Of a stretch of DNA of 64,000 bases, positions 15,311 through 24,877 are shown piece after piece. Origin of the DNA: CAYNLK01 sp964398055 (GTDB lineage: Bacteria; Chloroflexota; Anaerolineae; 4572-78; J111); the NCBI GenBank assembly GCA_964398055.1, contig CAYNLK010000029.1, positions 1 through 64,000 on the forward strand, in the 5' to 3' direction. Under the pieces are notes generated by a model. That model searched no databases. It was not told the origin of the DNA and was given only the letters and a program-made list of their open reading frames with translations. The position numbers and the translations under genes are program-made. Positions within the stretch are counted from its first letter, which is position 1; every line of letters begins with the position of its first letter.

Positions 15311-16466
15311 GATGGCTGTTATGAATAAAGACGTCAGTAGCCGCGTCATTTCCGTATCCGGTAACACCGTGGTGGCCGAAGCAGCCGTGGACGCCGGCTG
15401 CCGTTTCTATGCCGGCTACCCCATCACCCCTTCTTCGGAAATTGCCGCCGAAATGTCGCGCCTGATGCCACGGGTGGGCGGGGTGTTCATCCAGATGGAA
15501 GATGAAATTGCCAGTATGGGCGCGGTGATTGGCGCTTCGCTGGCCGGCCTCAAAGCGATGACCGCCACCTCTGGTCCCGGCTTTTCGCTCAAACAGGAAA
15601 ATATCGGCTTCGCCTGTATGGCCGAAGTGCCCTGTGTGATCGTCAATGTGATGCGCGGCGGGCCAAGCACCGGCTTGCCGACGCTCCCCTCTCAGGGCGA
15701 CGTGATGCAGGCTCGCTGGGGAACGCATGGCGACCATACGGTCATTGCCCTGGCCCCCTCGACTCTGACGGAAACCTATTATGAAACGATTCGGGCTTTC
15801 AACCTGGCCGAGCAGTTCCGCACCCCGGTAGTGCTGCTGCTTGATGAACTGTTGGGCCATATGAGCGAGCGAGTCACCCTGCCCGCAGCCGGGGAAGTGG
15901 AAGTTGTCAACCGGGCCAGACCGACCGTCTCGCCGGCCGAATATTTGCCCTATGCCGCCCAGAATGGCCATGTGCCGCCAATGGCCGATTTTTTCAGCGG
16001 CTATCGTTACCACGTCACCGGCCTCACCCACGACCTGACCGGCTTTCCCAGCGAGAACCCCCAGATTTCCCAGACGTTGATAGAGCGGCTGGAGGCCAAG
16101 ATCACGGCTAACCTGCCGCACATTCTCAAAAACGAGACGAGAGATTTGGCCGGCGCCGAGGTGATGGTGCTGGCTTACGGGTCCGTGGCCCGCTCGGCCC
16201 AGGTCGCCATCGCCCAGGTTCACCAGGCCGGTCTGAAGGCCGGGCTTTTCCGCCCGATTACCATTTGGCCTTTTCCCCGGCCGCAGGTCGCCGAGCTGGC
16301 CCGGCAAGTGAAAGCTATATTGGTCCCAGAATTGAATATGGGCCAGCTTATCGGCGAGGTGGAGCGGGTGGCCGGCGCTACCCCGGTGGTACCGTTGAAC
16401 AAGGCCAACGGCCAGCCGATCTCACCCGAAGAAATCAGGGCAGCCCTGCTGGCTATTAAATTTTAA
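15297..16466 (+). CDS. korA: 2-oxoacid:acceptor oxidoreductase, alpha subunit (KOR type)
   Basis: Alpha subunit of a second, distinct oxidoreductase, 389 residues. FYAGYPITPSSEIAAEMSR, QMEDEIASMGAVIGASLAGLKAMTATSGPGFSLKQE and the MRGGPSTGLPT loop place it in the 2-oxoglutarate-type (KorA) branch. The domain II segment VLAYGSVARSAQVA follows. AGGGGGA lies seven bases before ATG 15297; ATGs at 15312 and 15321 are alternatives. Together with korB and korC it makes another acyl-CoA and reduced ferredoxin from a 2-oxoacid. Substrate (2-oxoglutarate versus other 2-oxoacids) is not decidable from sequence alone. Confidence 0.9.
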   Translation: MAGAEMAVMNKDVSSRVISVSGNTVVAEAAVDAGCRFYAGYPITPSSEIAAEMSRLMPRVGGVFIQMEDEIASMGAVIGASLAGLKAMTATSGPGFSLKQENIGFACMAEVPCVIVNVMRGGPSTGLPTLPSQGDVMQARWGTHGDHTVIALAPSTLTETYYETIRAFNLAEQFRTPVVLLLDELLGHMSERVTLPAAGEVEVVNRARPTVSPAEYLPYAAQNGHVPPMADFFSGYRYHVTGLTHDLTGFPSENPQISQTLIERLEAKITANLPHILKNETRDLAGAEVMVLAYGSVARSAQVAIAQVHQAGLKAGLFRPITIWPFPRPQVAELARQVKAILVPELNMGQLIGEVERVAGATPVVPLNKANGQPISPEEIRAALLAIKF

Positions 16467-16519
16467 ATAAACAGCATACCTAACCGCAGATATAGATGTT
16501 CAGAAAAAGATTCGTGCTC

Positions 16520-16552
16520 AGAAACCCGTTTTCTCCGAGAAAACGGGTTTCT
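16520..16552. repeat. perfect 16-bp-stem palindrome between korA and korB
   Basis: AGAAACCCGTTTTCTC at 16520-16535 pairs exactly with 16537-16552 around a single base. It lies mid-operon and lacks a following T run, so it looks like a dispersed palindromic repeat rather than a terminator, although it would fold strongly in mRNA. Confidence 0.75.
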
Positions 16553-16594
16553 ATACCCCGAAACATTATCTGAAAGACTATAGAAGGAAGAACA

Positions 16595-17482
16595 ATGGCC
16601 AGCCCAACCGTCATTGACGAACAAGTCACCCAGGATCAAACACCCCTTATTGAACAGCGCAAGGTTGTGGATTACAGCGCCTACTTGCGCCAGGACAAGA
16701 TGCCCACGCTGTGGTGTTCCGGCTGCGGCGATGGCCTGGTGATGAAGGCGCTGATCCGGGCTTTGGATGAACTGGCCTGGGACAGGGACAACGTGGCCAT
16801 TGTCTCAGGGATTGGCTGTTCGGGCCGGATGACCAGTTATCTTGATTTCAACACCCTGCACACCCCCCACGGGCGCACCCTGCCCTTTGCCACCGGCCTG
16901 AAGCTGGCCAAACCCGATAGCCACGTCGTCATCATCGCCGGCGATGGCGACGCCCTGGCGATCGGCGGGAATCACTTTTTGCATGCCTGCCGGCGGAATA
17001 TCGACCTGACCCTGATCATCATCAATAACTTCATCTACGGCCTGACCGGCGGCCAATTCTCCCCGACGACGCCCATCGGTTCTTATGCCCAAACATCGCC
17101 TGATGGCGCTCTGGAGCCGGCCTTTGATGCGGCCAGCGTGGCCATCGCCGCCGGAGCGACCTATGTGGCCCGCGCGGCAGTGTCTAACCCGCGCCATATC
17201 TCCAGAATGATTGCTGGCGGCCTGACCCATAAAGGTATGTCGGTTATCGAAATTATCTCCAACTGCCACGTCAATTTTGGCCGGTACAATGTCAGCCCTG
17301 AGCCGGAGGAGCTGATTGCCTGGATTGGCCGGCGAACTGTTTCTCAAGATATGGCCCAACTTTTGACCGAGGCCGAGCTTGACGGGCGGCTGGTGGTGGG
17401 CGTCCTCCACCAGGTTGAAGGCCGGCCCGAGTATGTCAGCAATTATTATCAAAAAGCAGCGGCGATTCGCAGTAAATCGTAA
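16595..17482 (+). CDS. korB: 2-oxoacid:acceptor oxidoreductase, beta subunit (KOR type)
   Basis: TPP-binding beta subunit of 295 residues. LWCSGCGDGLVMKAL holds the first cysteines, SGIGCSGRMTSYLDF and LHTPHGRTLPFATGLKLAKPD follow, and the TPP motif GDGDALAIGGNHFLHACRRN with INNFIYGLTGGQFSPTTP is complete. It has a longer polar N-terminus than most KorB. AGAAGGAAG precedes ATG 16595. A strong palindrome separates it from korA, but the order alpha-beta-gamma indicates one enzyme. Confidence 0.92.
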   Translation: MASPTVIDEQVTQDQTPLIEQRKVVDYSAYLRQDKMPTLWCSGCGDGLVMKALIRALDELAWDRDNVAIVSGIGCSGRMTSYLDFNTLHTPHGRTLPFATGLKLAKPDSHVVIIAGDGDALAIGGNHFLHACRRNIDLTLIIINNFIYGLTGGQFSPTTPIGSYAQTSPDGALEPAFDAASVAIAAGATYVARAAVSNPRHISRMIAGGLTHKGMSVIEIISNCHVNFGRYNVSPEPEELIAWIGRRTVSQDMAQLLTEAELDGRLVVGVLHQVEGRPEYVSNYYQKAAAIRSKS

Positions 17483-17499
17483 AGCCGGGGTTTGATCCG

Positions 17500-18081
17500 T
17501 TGAAAAGCGAACAGCAAAAATCAGCACGACCACAGCGTTTTGAGGCCCGGCTCAGCGGCGAAGGCGGCCAGGGTGTGATTATGGGCGGCCGAATTCTGGC
17601 CGAAGCGGCTATTCTGCAAGAAGGCCGCTTTGCCGTGCAAAGCCCCACTTACGGCTCTCGGGTGCGCGGTGGGCCGACCAAGGTGGATATCATTGTCAGC
17701 GATGAGGAGATCATTTATCCGCGCGCCACTTCGATCGATTTTTTCCTGTCGCTGGCCCAGGAAGCTTTTGACCGGTACCGGAGCGATCTGGCCGGTGAGG
17801 CGATCATCCTGGTCGATAAAAATTTAGTCCCCAACGTGCCCGACGAATCCTACCCAACGTACCGCTTTCCTTTTGTGGAAGTAGCCAAGAACGAGTTTGG
17901 CAATGTCATTCTCTCTAATATCATTGCCCTGGCGGTGATGGTTGAACTCACCGGCGTGGTTTCTAACGAAGCGTTGTGGCGAACAATTGAGGTCAGCGTC
18001 CCCAAAAAGTATCTTGATTTGAACAGGCAGGCTATGGAACGGGGCTTTCAGGTCGCGGCCGAGTTGAGACGGAGCGGTTAG
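17500..18081 (+). CDS. korC: 2-oxoacid:acceptor oxidoreductase, gamma subunit (KOR type)
   Basis: Gamma subunit of 193 residues. FEARLSGEGGQGVIMGGRILAEAA and QSPTYGSRVRGGPTKVDIIVSDEEI are typical of the KorC/IorB-like gamma chain. TTG 17500 is the furthest upstream reasonable start, 18 bases after korB; the ribosome site is weak, consistent with coupling. It binds the alpha-beta core and may contact CoA. Confidence 0.88.
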   Translation: MKSEQQKSARPQRFEARLSGEGGQGVIMGGRILAEAAILQEGRFAVQSPTYGSRVRGGPTKVDIIVSDEEIIYPRATSIDFFLSLAQEAFDRYRSDLAGEAIILVDKNLVPNVPDESYPTYRFPFVEVAKNEFGNVILSNIIALAVMVELTGVVSNEALWRTIEVSVPKKYLDLNRQAMERGFQVAAELRRSG

Positions 18082-18124
18082 GTCAACTTCTTCATCATCA
18101 TCAGCCATCCAAAGGAGGATCGCT

Positions 18125-19441
18125 TTGCCTATCTGGAGTGAAGAATTTGAAATGATGCCCCACGCCGACTTGAAAAAGCTGCAACTTGAACGGTTGCAAG
18201 CGATGGTCGAGCGGGCCGCTCATGCCTCACCTTTTTACCGGTCCAAGCTGGCCGAGGCCGGCATTAAAGCCGGTGACATTAGGCATCTGGAAGATATTAC
18301 CAGGCTGCCCTTCACCACCAAAGAAGATTTACGCTGCCACTATCCCTGGGGCATGTTTGCCGTGCCCCGCAATAAAATCGTGCGGCTGCATGCCTCCAGC
18401 GGTACCACGGGCAAGCCCATCGTGGGCGGCTACACCCGGAACGACCTGAAAATGTGGGCCGAGGTGATGGCCCGCACCCTGTCCGCCGCCGGCATCACTG
18501 CCGACGACGTGGTCCATAACAGCCACGGCTATGGCCTGTTTACCGGCGGCTTGGGCTTTCACATGGGTGTGGAAGAGATTGGCGCTACCGCGGTACCGGT
18601 GGCGACCGGGCTGCTCCAGCGCCAGTTGATGCTGCTCGAGGATTTTGAGGCCACCGTCCTGGCCTGTACCCCTTCCTACGCTCTGGTCATTGCCGAAGAG
18701 GTGATTACCCAGGGGATCGACGTGAGCGAACGCCTCAAATTACGCATCGGCACCTTTGGAGCGGAACCCTGGACCGTGAAGATGCGCCATGAACTCGAAG
18801 CGATGCTGCACATCAAGGCTCACGATGTTTACGGCCTGACCGAAATGATTGGTCCTGGCGTGGCGGTTGAGTGTGAGTGCCAGGATGGACTGCACATCGC
18901 CGAGGATCACTTCTATCCTGAAATCGTAGACCCCTCCACCGGCGAGCCGCTGGGTTACGGCGTCGAAGGGGAGCTGGTCTTTACGGCCCTGACCAGGGAG
19001 GCGATGCCGCTGCTGCGCTATCGCACCCGCGACCGGACCACCCTGCACGCTGAAAAATGCGCTTGCGGGCGCACCCTGGTCCGCATGGAGAAAGTCCTGG
19101 GCCGCACGGATGATATGCTCATCGTCCGCGGGGTCAACGTTTTTCCGTCTCAAATAGAACGGGTACTGCTTGAATTTAGCGAACTGGAACCGCACTACCA
19201 GATCATTGTTGACCGTGGCCGGCACGAATTGGACAGCCTGGTCATCTGGGTGGAAGGCATCGACAGCCTGTTTATGCCGGTCGATACGGCTCATATCGCC
19301 ATTCTTGAAAAAGAGGTCGAGCGGCGCATGTGTGAAGCGCTGATCATCAACTGTACGGTCAAGCTGATGAAACCGCACACCATCGAGCGAAGTATGGGCA
19401 AGGCCGTGCGCGTGGTAGATAAGCGGAAGTTTGACGGCTAG
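18125..19441 (+). CDS. paaK: phenylacetate-CoA ligase family protein (copy 2)
   Basis: AMP-forming aryl-CoA ligase, 438 residues, a paralogue of the ligase at 9.5 kb. ASSGTTGKPIV, DVYGLTEMIGPGVAVEC and DDMLIVRGVNVFPSQIE mark the phosphate loop, adenylation motif and hinge; the CACGRTLVR segment matches the Cys-rich element of copy 1. AAAGGAGG sits directly upstream of TTG 18125. It closes the POR/KOR cluster and precedes the Liv importer. Two divergent copies flanking two oxidoreductases suggests different acid substrates. Confidence 0.9.
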   Translation: MPIWSEEFEMMPHADLKKLQLERLQAMVERAAHASPFYRSKLAEAGIKAGDIRHLEDITRLPFTTKEDLRCHYPWGMFAVPRNKIVRLHASSGTTGKPIVGGYTRNDLKMWAEVMARTLSAAGITADDVVHNSHGYGLFTGGLGFHMGVEEIGATAVPVATGLLQRQLMLLEDFEATVLACTPSYALVIAEEVITQGIDVSERLKLRIGTFGAEPWTVKMRHELEAMLHIKAHDVYGLTEMIGPGVAVECECQDGLHIAEDHFYPEIVDPSTGEPLGYGVEGELVFTALTREAMPLLRYRTRDRTTLHAEKCACGRTLVRMEKVLGRTDDMLIVRGVNVFPSQIERVLLEFSELEPHYQIIVDRGRHELDSLVIWVEGIDSLFMPVDTAHIAILEKEVERRMCEALIINCTVKLMKPHTIERSMGKAVRVVDKRKFDG

Positions 19442-19473
19442 GATACCGGGGCGTATGTCAGCCTGCGGTTTAT

Positions 19474-19544
19474 GTCACGCTGAGGCAAGGTCGAAGCGTC
19501 TCCAACGGGGGGGCCTGGAGACCCTTCGCTCTGTTCGGTGTGAC
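19474..19544. repeat. REP-like inverted repeat (GTCACGCTGAG family)
   Basis: GTCACGCTGAGGCAAGGTC at the left reads as the imperfect reverse complement of the GGTGTGAC end at the right, with GAAGCGTCTCC opposite GGAGACCCTTCG in the middle. This is the familiar intergenic palindrome built from GAGACCCTTCGCT words. It lies between the ligase and livJ and may act as a transcript end or mRNA stabiliser. Confidence 0.6.
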
Positions 19545-19626
19545 CCACCAACTGGCGGTAAATCGCTGACCAGATGTACTGCCAGGTAAACAAATATTTA
19601 TCTAGGATAGGATAGGAGAGGAGAAG

Positions 19627-20928
19627 ATGAGCAGCAAGTGGTTTTTTGCAATCGTTGTCGCGCTGGTTGTACTGCCCTTCGTCACCTTGGGCTGTGCTGC
19701 CACACCAGCGCCGGCAGAACCGGCCCCCCAGGCCACTGAACCGGTCAGCGCAGCGGAAACAGCGGTAGAGCCAACCGCCGCTCCGGCCGAAGCAGCTGTC
19801 CAGGAGCAGGGTGAGCCGTACAAGATCGGTTTGTTCTTCTCGGTCACCGGGCCGTCCTCGTCGCTGGGGGTGCCGGAACGGGACACCGCCATGATGTTGG
19901 TAGAGCAGGTGAATAAGGCCGGCGGGTTGCCAGGGCCGGATGGCAAATTACATGCCATCCAGTCTTTCTTTGAGGATGACCAGAGCGACTCAACCAAGGC
20001 CGTGCTGGCGGTGAAGAAGTTGATCGAGGAGAACGGTGTGCCGGTTATTGTAGGCGGCACGGGCAGCCCGGTCAGTGTGGCCGTGATCGATACGGTTACC
20101 GAAGCCAAGATCCCCTTCATTTCAATGGCCGCGGCCAGCGCGATTGTGCAGCCGGTTGAAGAACGGTACTGGGTCTTTAAGACTCCGCAGACAAACTATC
20201 CCGTGGCCGAGGTGCAGGCGGATTGGATGGAGGCCAAAGGTCTCACCAAGATCGCCTCCCTGGGGGTGAACAACGCCTTTGGGGCCGACTCGATTGCCGC
20301 GATGAAGCAGATTGTGGCCGAGCGGGGTTTTGAAATTGTTTACGAAGGCACATTTGAGCCGGGTGATACCGACTTTTCGGCGCAACTAACCCAGGTGGCC
20401 GGCTCGGGCGCTGAGGTATTGATGGTCCATGCCACCCCGGCCGAGGGCGCGCCCCTGACCGTTCAATTCCGTGACTTTGGCCTGGAGATACCGATCATTC
20501 ACAATCACGGCATTGGTAACGCCGCTTTTATTGAACTGGCCGCTGATGCGGCTGAGGGCGTTTTGTTTCCTATCGGCAAGCTGCTGGTCGCCGAAAGCTT
20601 GCCGGATAGCGACCCGCAGAAAGCAGTGCTGCTGCAGTACATCGCCGACTATGAGGCTTACACCGGCGGCGGGCGTCCCAGCACCTTTGGCGGCCATGCC
20701 TGGGATGGCATGCAGATGGCCTTTGCCGCCCTGCAGGCCGTTGGTCCGCAGCCGGCCGCCATCCGTGATTACATCGAAGGCATCCAGGACTTTGTCGGCA
20801 TTTCCGGCGTGTTTAACGTCTCCTCCAGTGACCACAATGGCATTGGTAAAGAATCACTGGTGCTGGTTGAGATCAAAGAGGGCGCCTGGGTCTACGTGCC
20901 GCCGGAATCGTATCAAAACGTCCCGTAA
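19627..20928 (+). CDS. livJ: branched-chain/hydrophobic amino acid ABC transporter binding lipoprotein
   Basis: Type I periplasmic-binding-protein fold of the HAAT family, 433 residues. The signal peptide ends at the lipobox TLGC (Cys23), then an Ala/Pro/Glu/Thr-rich linker of about 45 residues tethers the domain to the membrane. PYKIGLFFSVTGPSSSLG starts the binding domain and contains the ligand-contacting Ser/Thr region of Liv-type proteins. AGGAGAGGAG precedes ATG 19627. It heads livHMGF. The context of ferredoxin-linked 2-oxoacid enzymes and aryl-CoA ligases suggests branched-chain or aromatic amino acids, or an aromatic acid, as the ligand. Confidence 0.92.
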   Translation: MSSKWFFAIVVALVVLPFVTLGCAATPAPAEPAPQATEPVSAAETAVEPTAAPAEAAVQEQGEPYKIGLFFSVTGPSSSLGVPERDTAMMLVEQVNKAGGLPGPDGKLHAIQSFFEDDQSDSTKAVLAVKKLIEENGVPVIVGGTGSPVSVAVIDTVTEAKIPFISMAAASAIVQPVEERYWVFKTPQTNYPVAEVQADWMEAKGLTKIASLGVNNAFGADSIAAMKQIVAERGFEIVYEGTFEPGDTDFSAQLTQVAGSGAEVLMVHATPAEGAPLTVQFRDFGLEIPIIHNHGIGNAAFIELAADAAEGVLFPIGKLLVAESLPDSDPQKAVLLQYIADYEAYTGGGRPSTFGGHAWDGMQMAFAALQAVGPQPAAIRDYIEGIQDFVGISGVFNVSSSDHNGIGKESLVLVEIKEGAWVYVPPESYQNVP

Positions 20929-20940
20929 GCGAGGTCGGGT

Positions 20941-21873
20941 TTGACCATCTACGATCAACTCATCCAGTTTTTGGTGTCAGGCCTGACCATTGGCAGCATC
21001 TACGCCCTGATCGCCCTGGGCTTTGTGACTATTTACAACGTTACCGGGATCATTAACTTTGCCCAGGGCGAATTTGCCGTCTACGGGGCGCTGATAGCAA
21101 TTACGTTCTACCAGTCCCAAATCAGGCTGTTCAGCGGCAGCCTGACTCTTGAATTGGGCTGGCCCTTGCTGCTGGCCGCGCTGGTTGGCGCCCTGGCAGG
21201 CTCGCTCCTGGGCCTGTTGCTGTACCGGTTTGGCATCCAGCCGGCCCGGAAAGCAGCGGTGCTGCACATGATCATTATCACCATTGGCGCGGCTTTCGTT
21301 TTTCGGGGGGTGTCGCTGCTGATCTGGGGCACGGACCCGTACCGGCTGCCCCCCTTTTCCACAGGCGCGCCGTTCAAGGTCTTTGGCGCTATCTTGACTC
21401 GCCAGAGTGTTTGGGTGATGGCCGTTACGGTGGTGCTGCTCATCGCCCTGTACCTCTTCTTCAACTATACGGTTATTGGCAAAGCGCTGCGAGCCTGCGC
21501 CGTAAATCCAAAAGCGGCCCGGCTGATGGGGATCAACACCCACCGGATGGCTTTGCTGGCTTTTGGCCTGAGCGCGACCATCACCTCAATTGCCGGCATT
21601 GTCATTACCCCTGCTACCTTTATGACCTACGACCGGGGCTTGATCCTTTCGCTCAAAGGTTTTGTGGCGGCCATTATCGGCGGCCTGTCAAGCCCGCTGG
21701 GCGCGGTGCTCGGCGGCCTGTTGTTGGGTATCCTGGAGTCTTTTGGGGCCGGGCTGGTCTCATCCGGCTATAAAGATGCCATCGCTTTTGTGATTCTCTT
21801 TGTCGTGTTGGCGGTGCAAGTGGGCGGCCTCCTGCGCCGGCGGACCGCGGCCGTTGAGCGGGATGGGCTGTAA
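20941..21873 (+). CDS. livH: branched-chain amino acid ABC transporter permease LivH
   Basis: Inner-membrane permease of 310 residues with about eight membrane helices. GSIYALIALGFVTIYNVTGIINFAQGEF is the LivH N-terminal signature, and KALRACAVNPKAARLMGIN the coupling loop facing the ATPases. TTG 20941 follows GAGGTCGGG, 12 bases after livJ. It forms the channel with LivM. Confidence 0.93.
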   Translation: MTIYDQLIQFLVSGLTIGSIYALIALGFVTIYNVTGIINFAQGEFAVYGALIAITFYQSQIRLFSGSLTLELGWPLLLAALVGALAGSLLGLLLYRFGIQPARKAAVLHMIIITIGAAFVFRGVSLLIWGTDPYRLPPFSTGAPFKVFGAILTRQSVWVMAVTVVLLIALYLFFNYTVIGKALRACAVNPKAARLMGINTHRMALLAFGLSATITSIAGIVITPATFMTYDRGLILSLKGFVAAIIGGLSSPLGAVLGGLLLGILESFGAGLVSSGYKDAIAFVILFVVLAVQVGGLLRRRTAAVERDGL

Positions 21874-21883
21874 GGAGCGCCGC

Positions 21884-22900
21884 ATGACATTACTCCGCCG
21901 CTATCCCAATACCTTCGGCCTGCTCGCCCTGGCGGTCGTGCTGGCGCTGATTCCGCCGAATATCAATAACAACTATATTTTGACGTTGCTGATCTTTGTG
22001 GCCCAGTTCACCATCCTCACCGTGGGCCTGTCTTTGCTGATGGGCTATGCCGGGCAGATTTCCTTGGGCCAGGCGACTTTTTTTGGCCTGGGCGCTTATG
22101 CCACCGGTATTCTGGCCACTCGCTTTGGTATTTCACCCTGGCTGGCGCTGCTGGCCGGGGTGTTGCTTTCGGCCGGATTTGCCTACCTGGTTGGGATGCT
22201 CATTTTCCGGCTGAGAGGCCATTACCTGGCTATGGCTACCCTGGGCATCAACGTTATCTTTTTTCTGGCGCTCACTCAGGAAGTTGAATGGACCGGCGGT
22301 CCATCCGGCTTTAGAGGCGTCCCCGACCTGACCCTGGGATCGTTCGTCTTGAGCAGCGACGCCCACTATTTTTACGTATTCTGGTTCTTTACCCTGCTGG
22401 TGATCGCCCTATCTTTAAATCTGGTCAACTCTCAGGTGGGACGCACCCTGCGGGCGCTGCACGCCAGCGAGATCGCCTCCGAATCGGTCGGTATTGATAC
22501 CAGTAGCCTGAAACTGGCGGTATTTGCTCTCAGCGCGGCTTACGCCGGACTGGCCGGCGGCTTGCATGCGGCTTATCTTGGTTTTATGAGCCCCTCTTCC
22601 TTTGGCATCGGAATTTCGATTGAATTGGTGGTAATGGCCGTGGTGGGCGGCCTGGCCAGTATCTGGGGCGCCCTTTTTGGGGCCGCCACCGTCCTGTTAA
22701 TTCAACAGTATATCAGCAGCGCCATCAAAGTGTTTATTCCGGCGGCTTCCGGCGAGTACGAGGTTATTGCTTTTGGCCTTATTCTAATCGTCATTATGAT
22801 CTTTATGCCGGCTGGCCTTTTTAGTACGATGACGGACGTGGTCCGCCGCTGGCAGGCCGAGCCTGTGGTTGTCCCGGCTGCGTCGTTGAGCGAAGAGTGA
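21884..22900 (+). CDS. livM: branched-chain amino acid ABC transporter permease LivM
   Basis: Second Liv permease, 338 residues from ATG 21884 (TAAGGAGCG upstream, using the livH stop). LLMGYAGQISLGQATFFGLGAYATG and the loop GRTLRALHASEIASESVGID are family markers; about ten membrane helices. A longer in-frame reading from 21800 would overlap livH by over 70 bases and is not favoured. Confidence 0.92.
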   Translation: MTLLRRYPNTFGLLALAVVLALIPPNINNNYILTLLIFVAQFTILTVGLSLLMGYAGQISLGQATFFGLGAYATGILATRFGISPWLALLAGVLLSAGFAYLVGMLIFRLRGHYLAMATLGINVIFFLALTQEVEWTGGPSGFRGVPDLTLGSFVLSSDAHYFYVFWFFTLLVIALSLNLVNSQVGRTLRALHASEIASESVGIDTSSLKLAVFALSAAYAGLAGGLHAAYLGFMSPSSFGIGISIELVVMAVVGGLASIWGALFGAATVLLIQQYISSAIKVFIPAASGEYEVIAFGLILIVIMIFMPAGLFSTMTDVVRRWQAEPVVVPAASLSEE

Positions 22901-22937
22901 AGGGATGCCGTCCTACGGCGTGTAAAGTTTAAGAGTA

Positions 22938-23735
22938 ATGTCGTCTGAATTATCCCCAGAAAAAGCTGTTTTATTAGAAGCCCGGCACCTGTACAAAAAC
23001 TTTGGCGGGGTGGGCGCGGCCAGCAACGTTAGCTTGCAGGTTTATGCCGGCCACATCCAGGCTTTGATTGGACCAAACGGCGCCGGCAAAACAACCACGT
23101 TCAATCTTATCTCCGGCCTGCACCTGCTGGACGAGGGTGAAATTTTTTTTGCCGGCCAGCGTATCTCTGGCTTGCCGGTCCACCGCATCGCTGCCCTCGG
23201 TATGGCTCGTACCTTCCAAAACCTGCAAATCTTTCACAATATGACCGCTCTGGAAAACGTTATGGTCGGCTGTTATTTGCAGAGCCGGGTCGGTTTCCTG
23301 GTCGCGGCGGTGCGCTGGCCGGGGCTGGCCCGCAAAGAGAAACGTCTGCAGGAGGAGGCCATGACCTACCTGGCTATGGTCGGCCTCGAAAGCCGGGCCA
23401 ACAGCCCGGCCGAATCGTTGTCTTATGGGCAGCAGCGTCTGGTTGAAATTGCCCGGGCTTTGGCGGTTCGGCCGAAACTGTTACTCCTCGATGAGCCGGC
23501 TGCCGGGTTAACCCAGCCCGAAACAGTAGCCCTGAAACAACTGATCCGCCGCATTCGGGACCAGGGCATTACCGTTTTGCTGGTGGAGCACGATATGAAG
23601 CTGGTCATGGAAATCGCCGACCGGATCACCGTTTTGCATTACGGCCAGAAGATTGCCGAAGGCACGCCGGCCGAGATACAGTCCAACCCGGCCGTGATCG
23701 AGGCCTACCTGGGCAACGACTGGTACTTTGATTAG
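22938..23735 (+). CDS. livG: branched-chain amino acid ABC transporter ATPase LivG
   Basis: ATPase of 265 residues: Walker A GPNGAGKTT, signature LSYGQQRLVEIARAL, Walker B LLLLDEPAAGL, H-loop VEHDMKLV and the LivG C-terminal extension (GTPAEIQSNPAVIEAYLGN). The 37 bases before it contain a small GCCGT/ACGGC hairpin. It energises LivHM together with LivF. Confidence 0.93.
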   Translation: MSSELSPEKAVLLEARHLYKNFGGVGAASNVSLQVYAGHIQALIGPNGAGKTTTFNLISGLHLLDEGEIFFAGQRISGLPVHRIAALGMARTFQNLQIFHNMTALENVMVGCYLQSRVGFLVAAVRWPGLARKEKRLQEEAMTYLAMVGLESRANSPAESLSYGQQRLVEIARALAVRPKLLLLDEPAAGLTQPETVALKQLIRRIRDQGITVLLVEHDMKLVMEIADRITVLHYGQKIAEGTPAEIQSNPAVIEAYLGNDWYFD

Positions 23736-23920
23736 ATAGAATCAGGGGCTCTTTTGGATTTCTTGGGGTAATAAAGTCAAATCCGTGAAACGTAAAACGT
23801 AAATTCATGTATCACGTTTTACGATGTCAACCCCCTGAAATCCAATTGAACCGAATCAGTTATGTATCACGTTACGCGGTTCATGGTGCGTATTGCGTTG
23901 GCCTGGAAGCGTCCAATGAT

Positions 23921-24000
23921 TTGTTGGTTGGTTTGTTAGTTGGTTTGTTGGTTAGTTGGTTGTTCATCCAACTACCAACTATCCAACCAACCAACCAACT
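23921..24000. repeat. TTGGTT/AACCAA low-complexity inverted repeat
   Basis: The left half (23921-23972) is made of TTGGTT, TTGTTAG and TTAGTTGG words and the right half (23976-24000) of their complements, so the strand can fold into a slipped hairpin just before the livF ribosome site. The preceding 23736-23920 has no gene; it holds paired ACGTTTTACG/CGTAAAACG words seen also near 7050, probably another dispersed motif. Confidence 0.65.
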
Positions 24001-24017
24001 ATTTTTAGGAGAGAGTA

Positions 24018-24779
<762 letters not shown>

Positions 24780-24845
24780 TCTTGACCTCAAATTGCCGCC
24801 AAAGCCCCTGAAAATCAACCCGGAAATAGCGTCTTACGCTTTCAC

Positions 24846-24865
24846 ATCGACAAAAAATTGTCGAT
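24846..24865. terminator. short perfect hairpin after the Liv operon
   Basis: ATCGACAA (24846-24853) pairs with TTGTCGAT (24858-24865) around AAAA. It is the first strong dyad after livF and could end the operon transcript, though no T run follows at once. Confidence 0.4.
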
Positions 24866-24877
24866 AGTTCAACAATT

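Noticed and set aside
16520..16552. Transcription terminator between korA and korB
   Set aside because: No T run follows and it would split one enzyme's subunits; better described as a dispersed palindrome.
23921..24000. CRISPR-like array
   Set aside because: The TTGGTT units are too short and have no spacers; it is a low-complexity inverted repeat.
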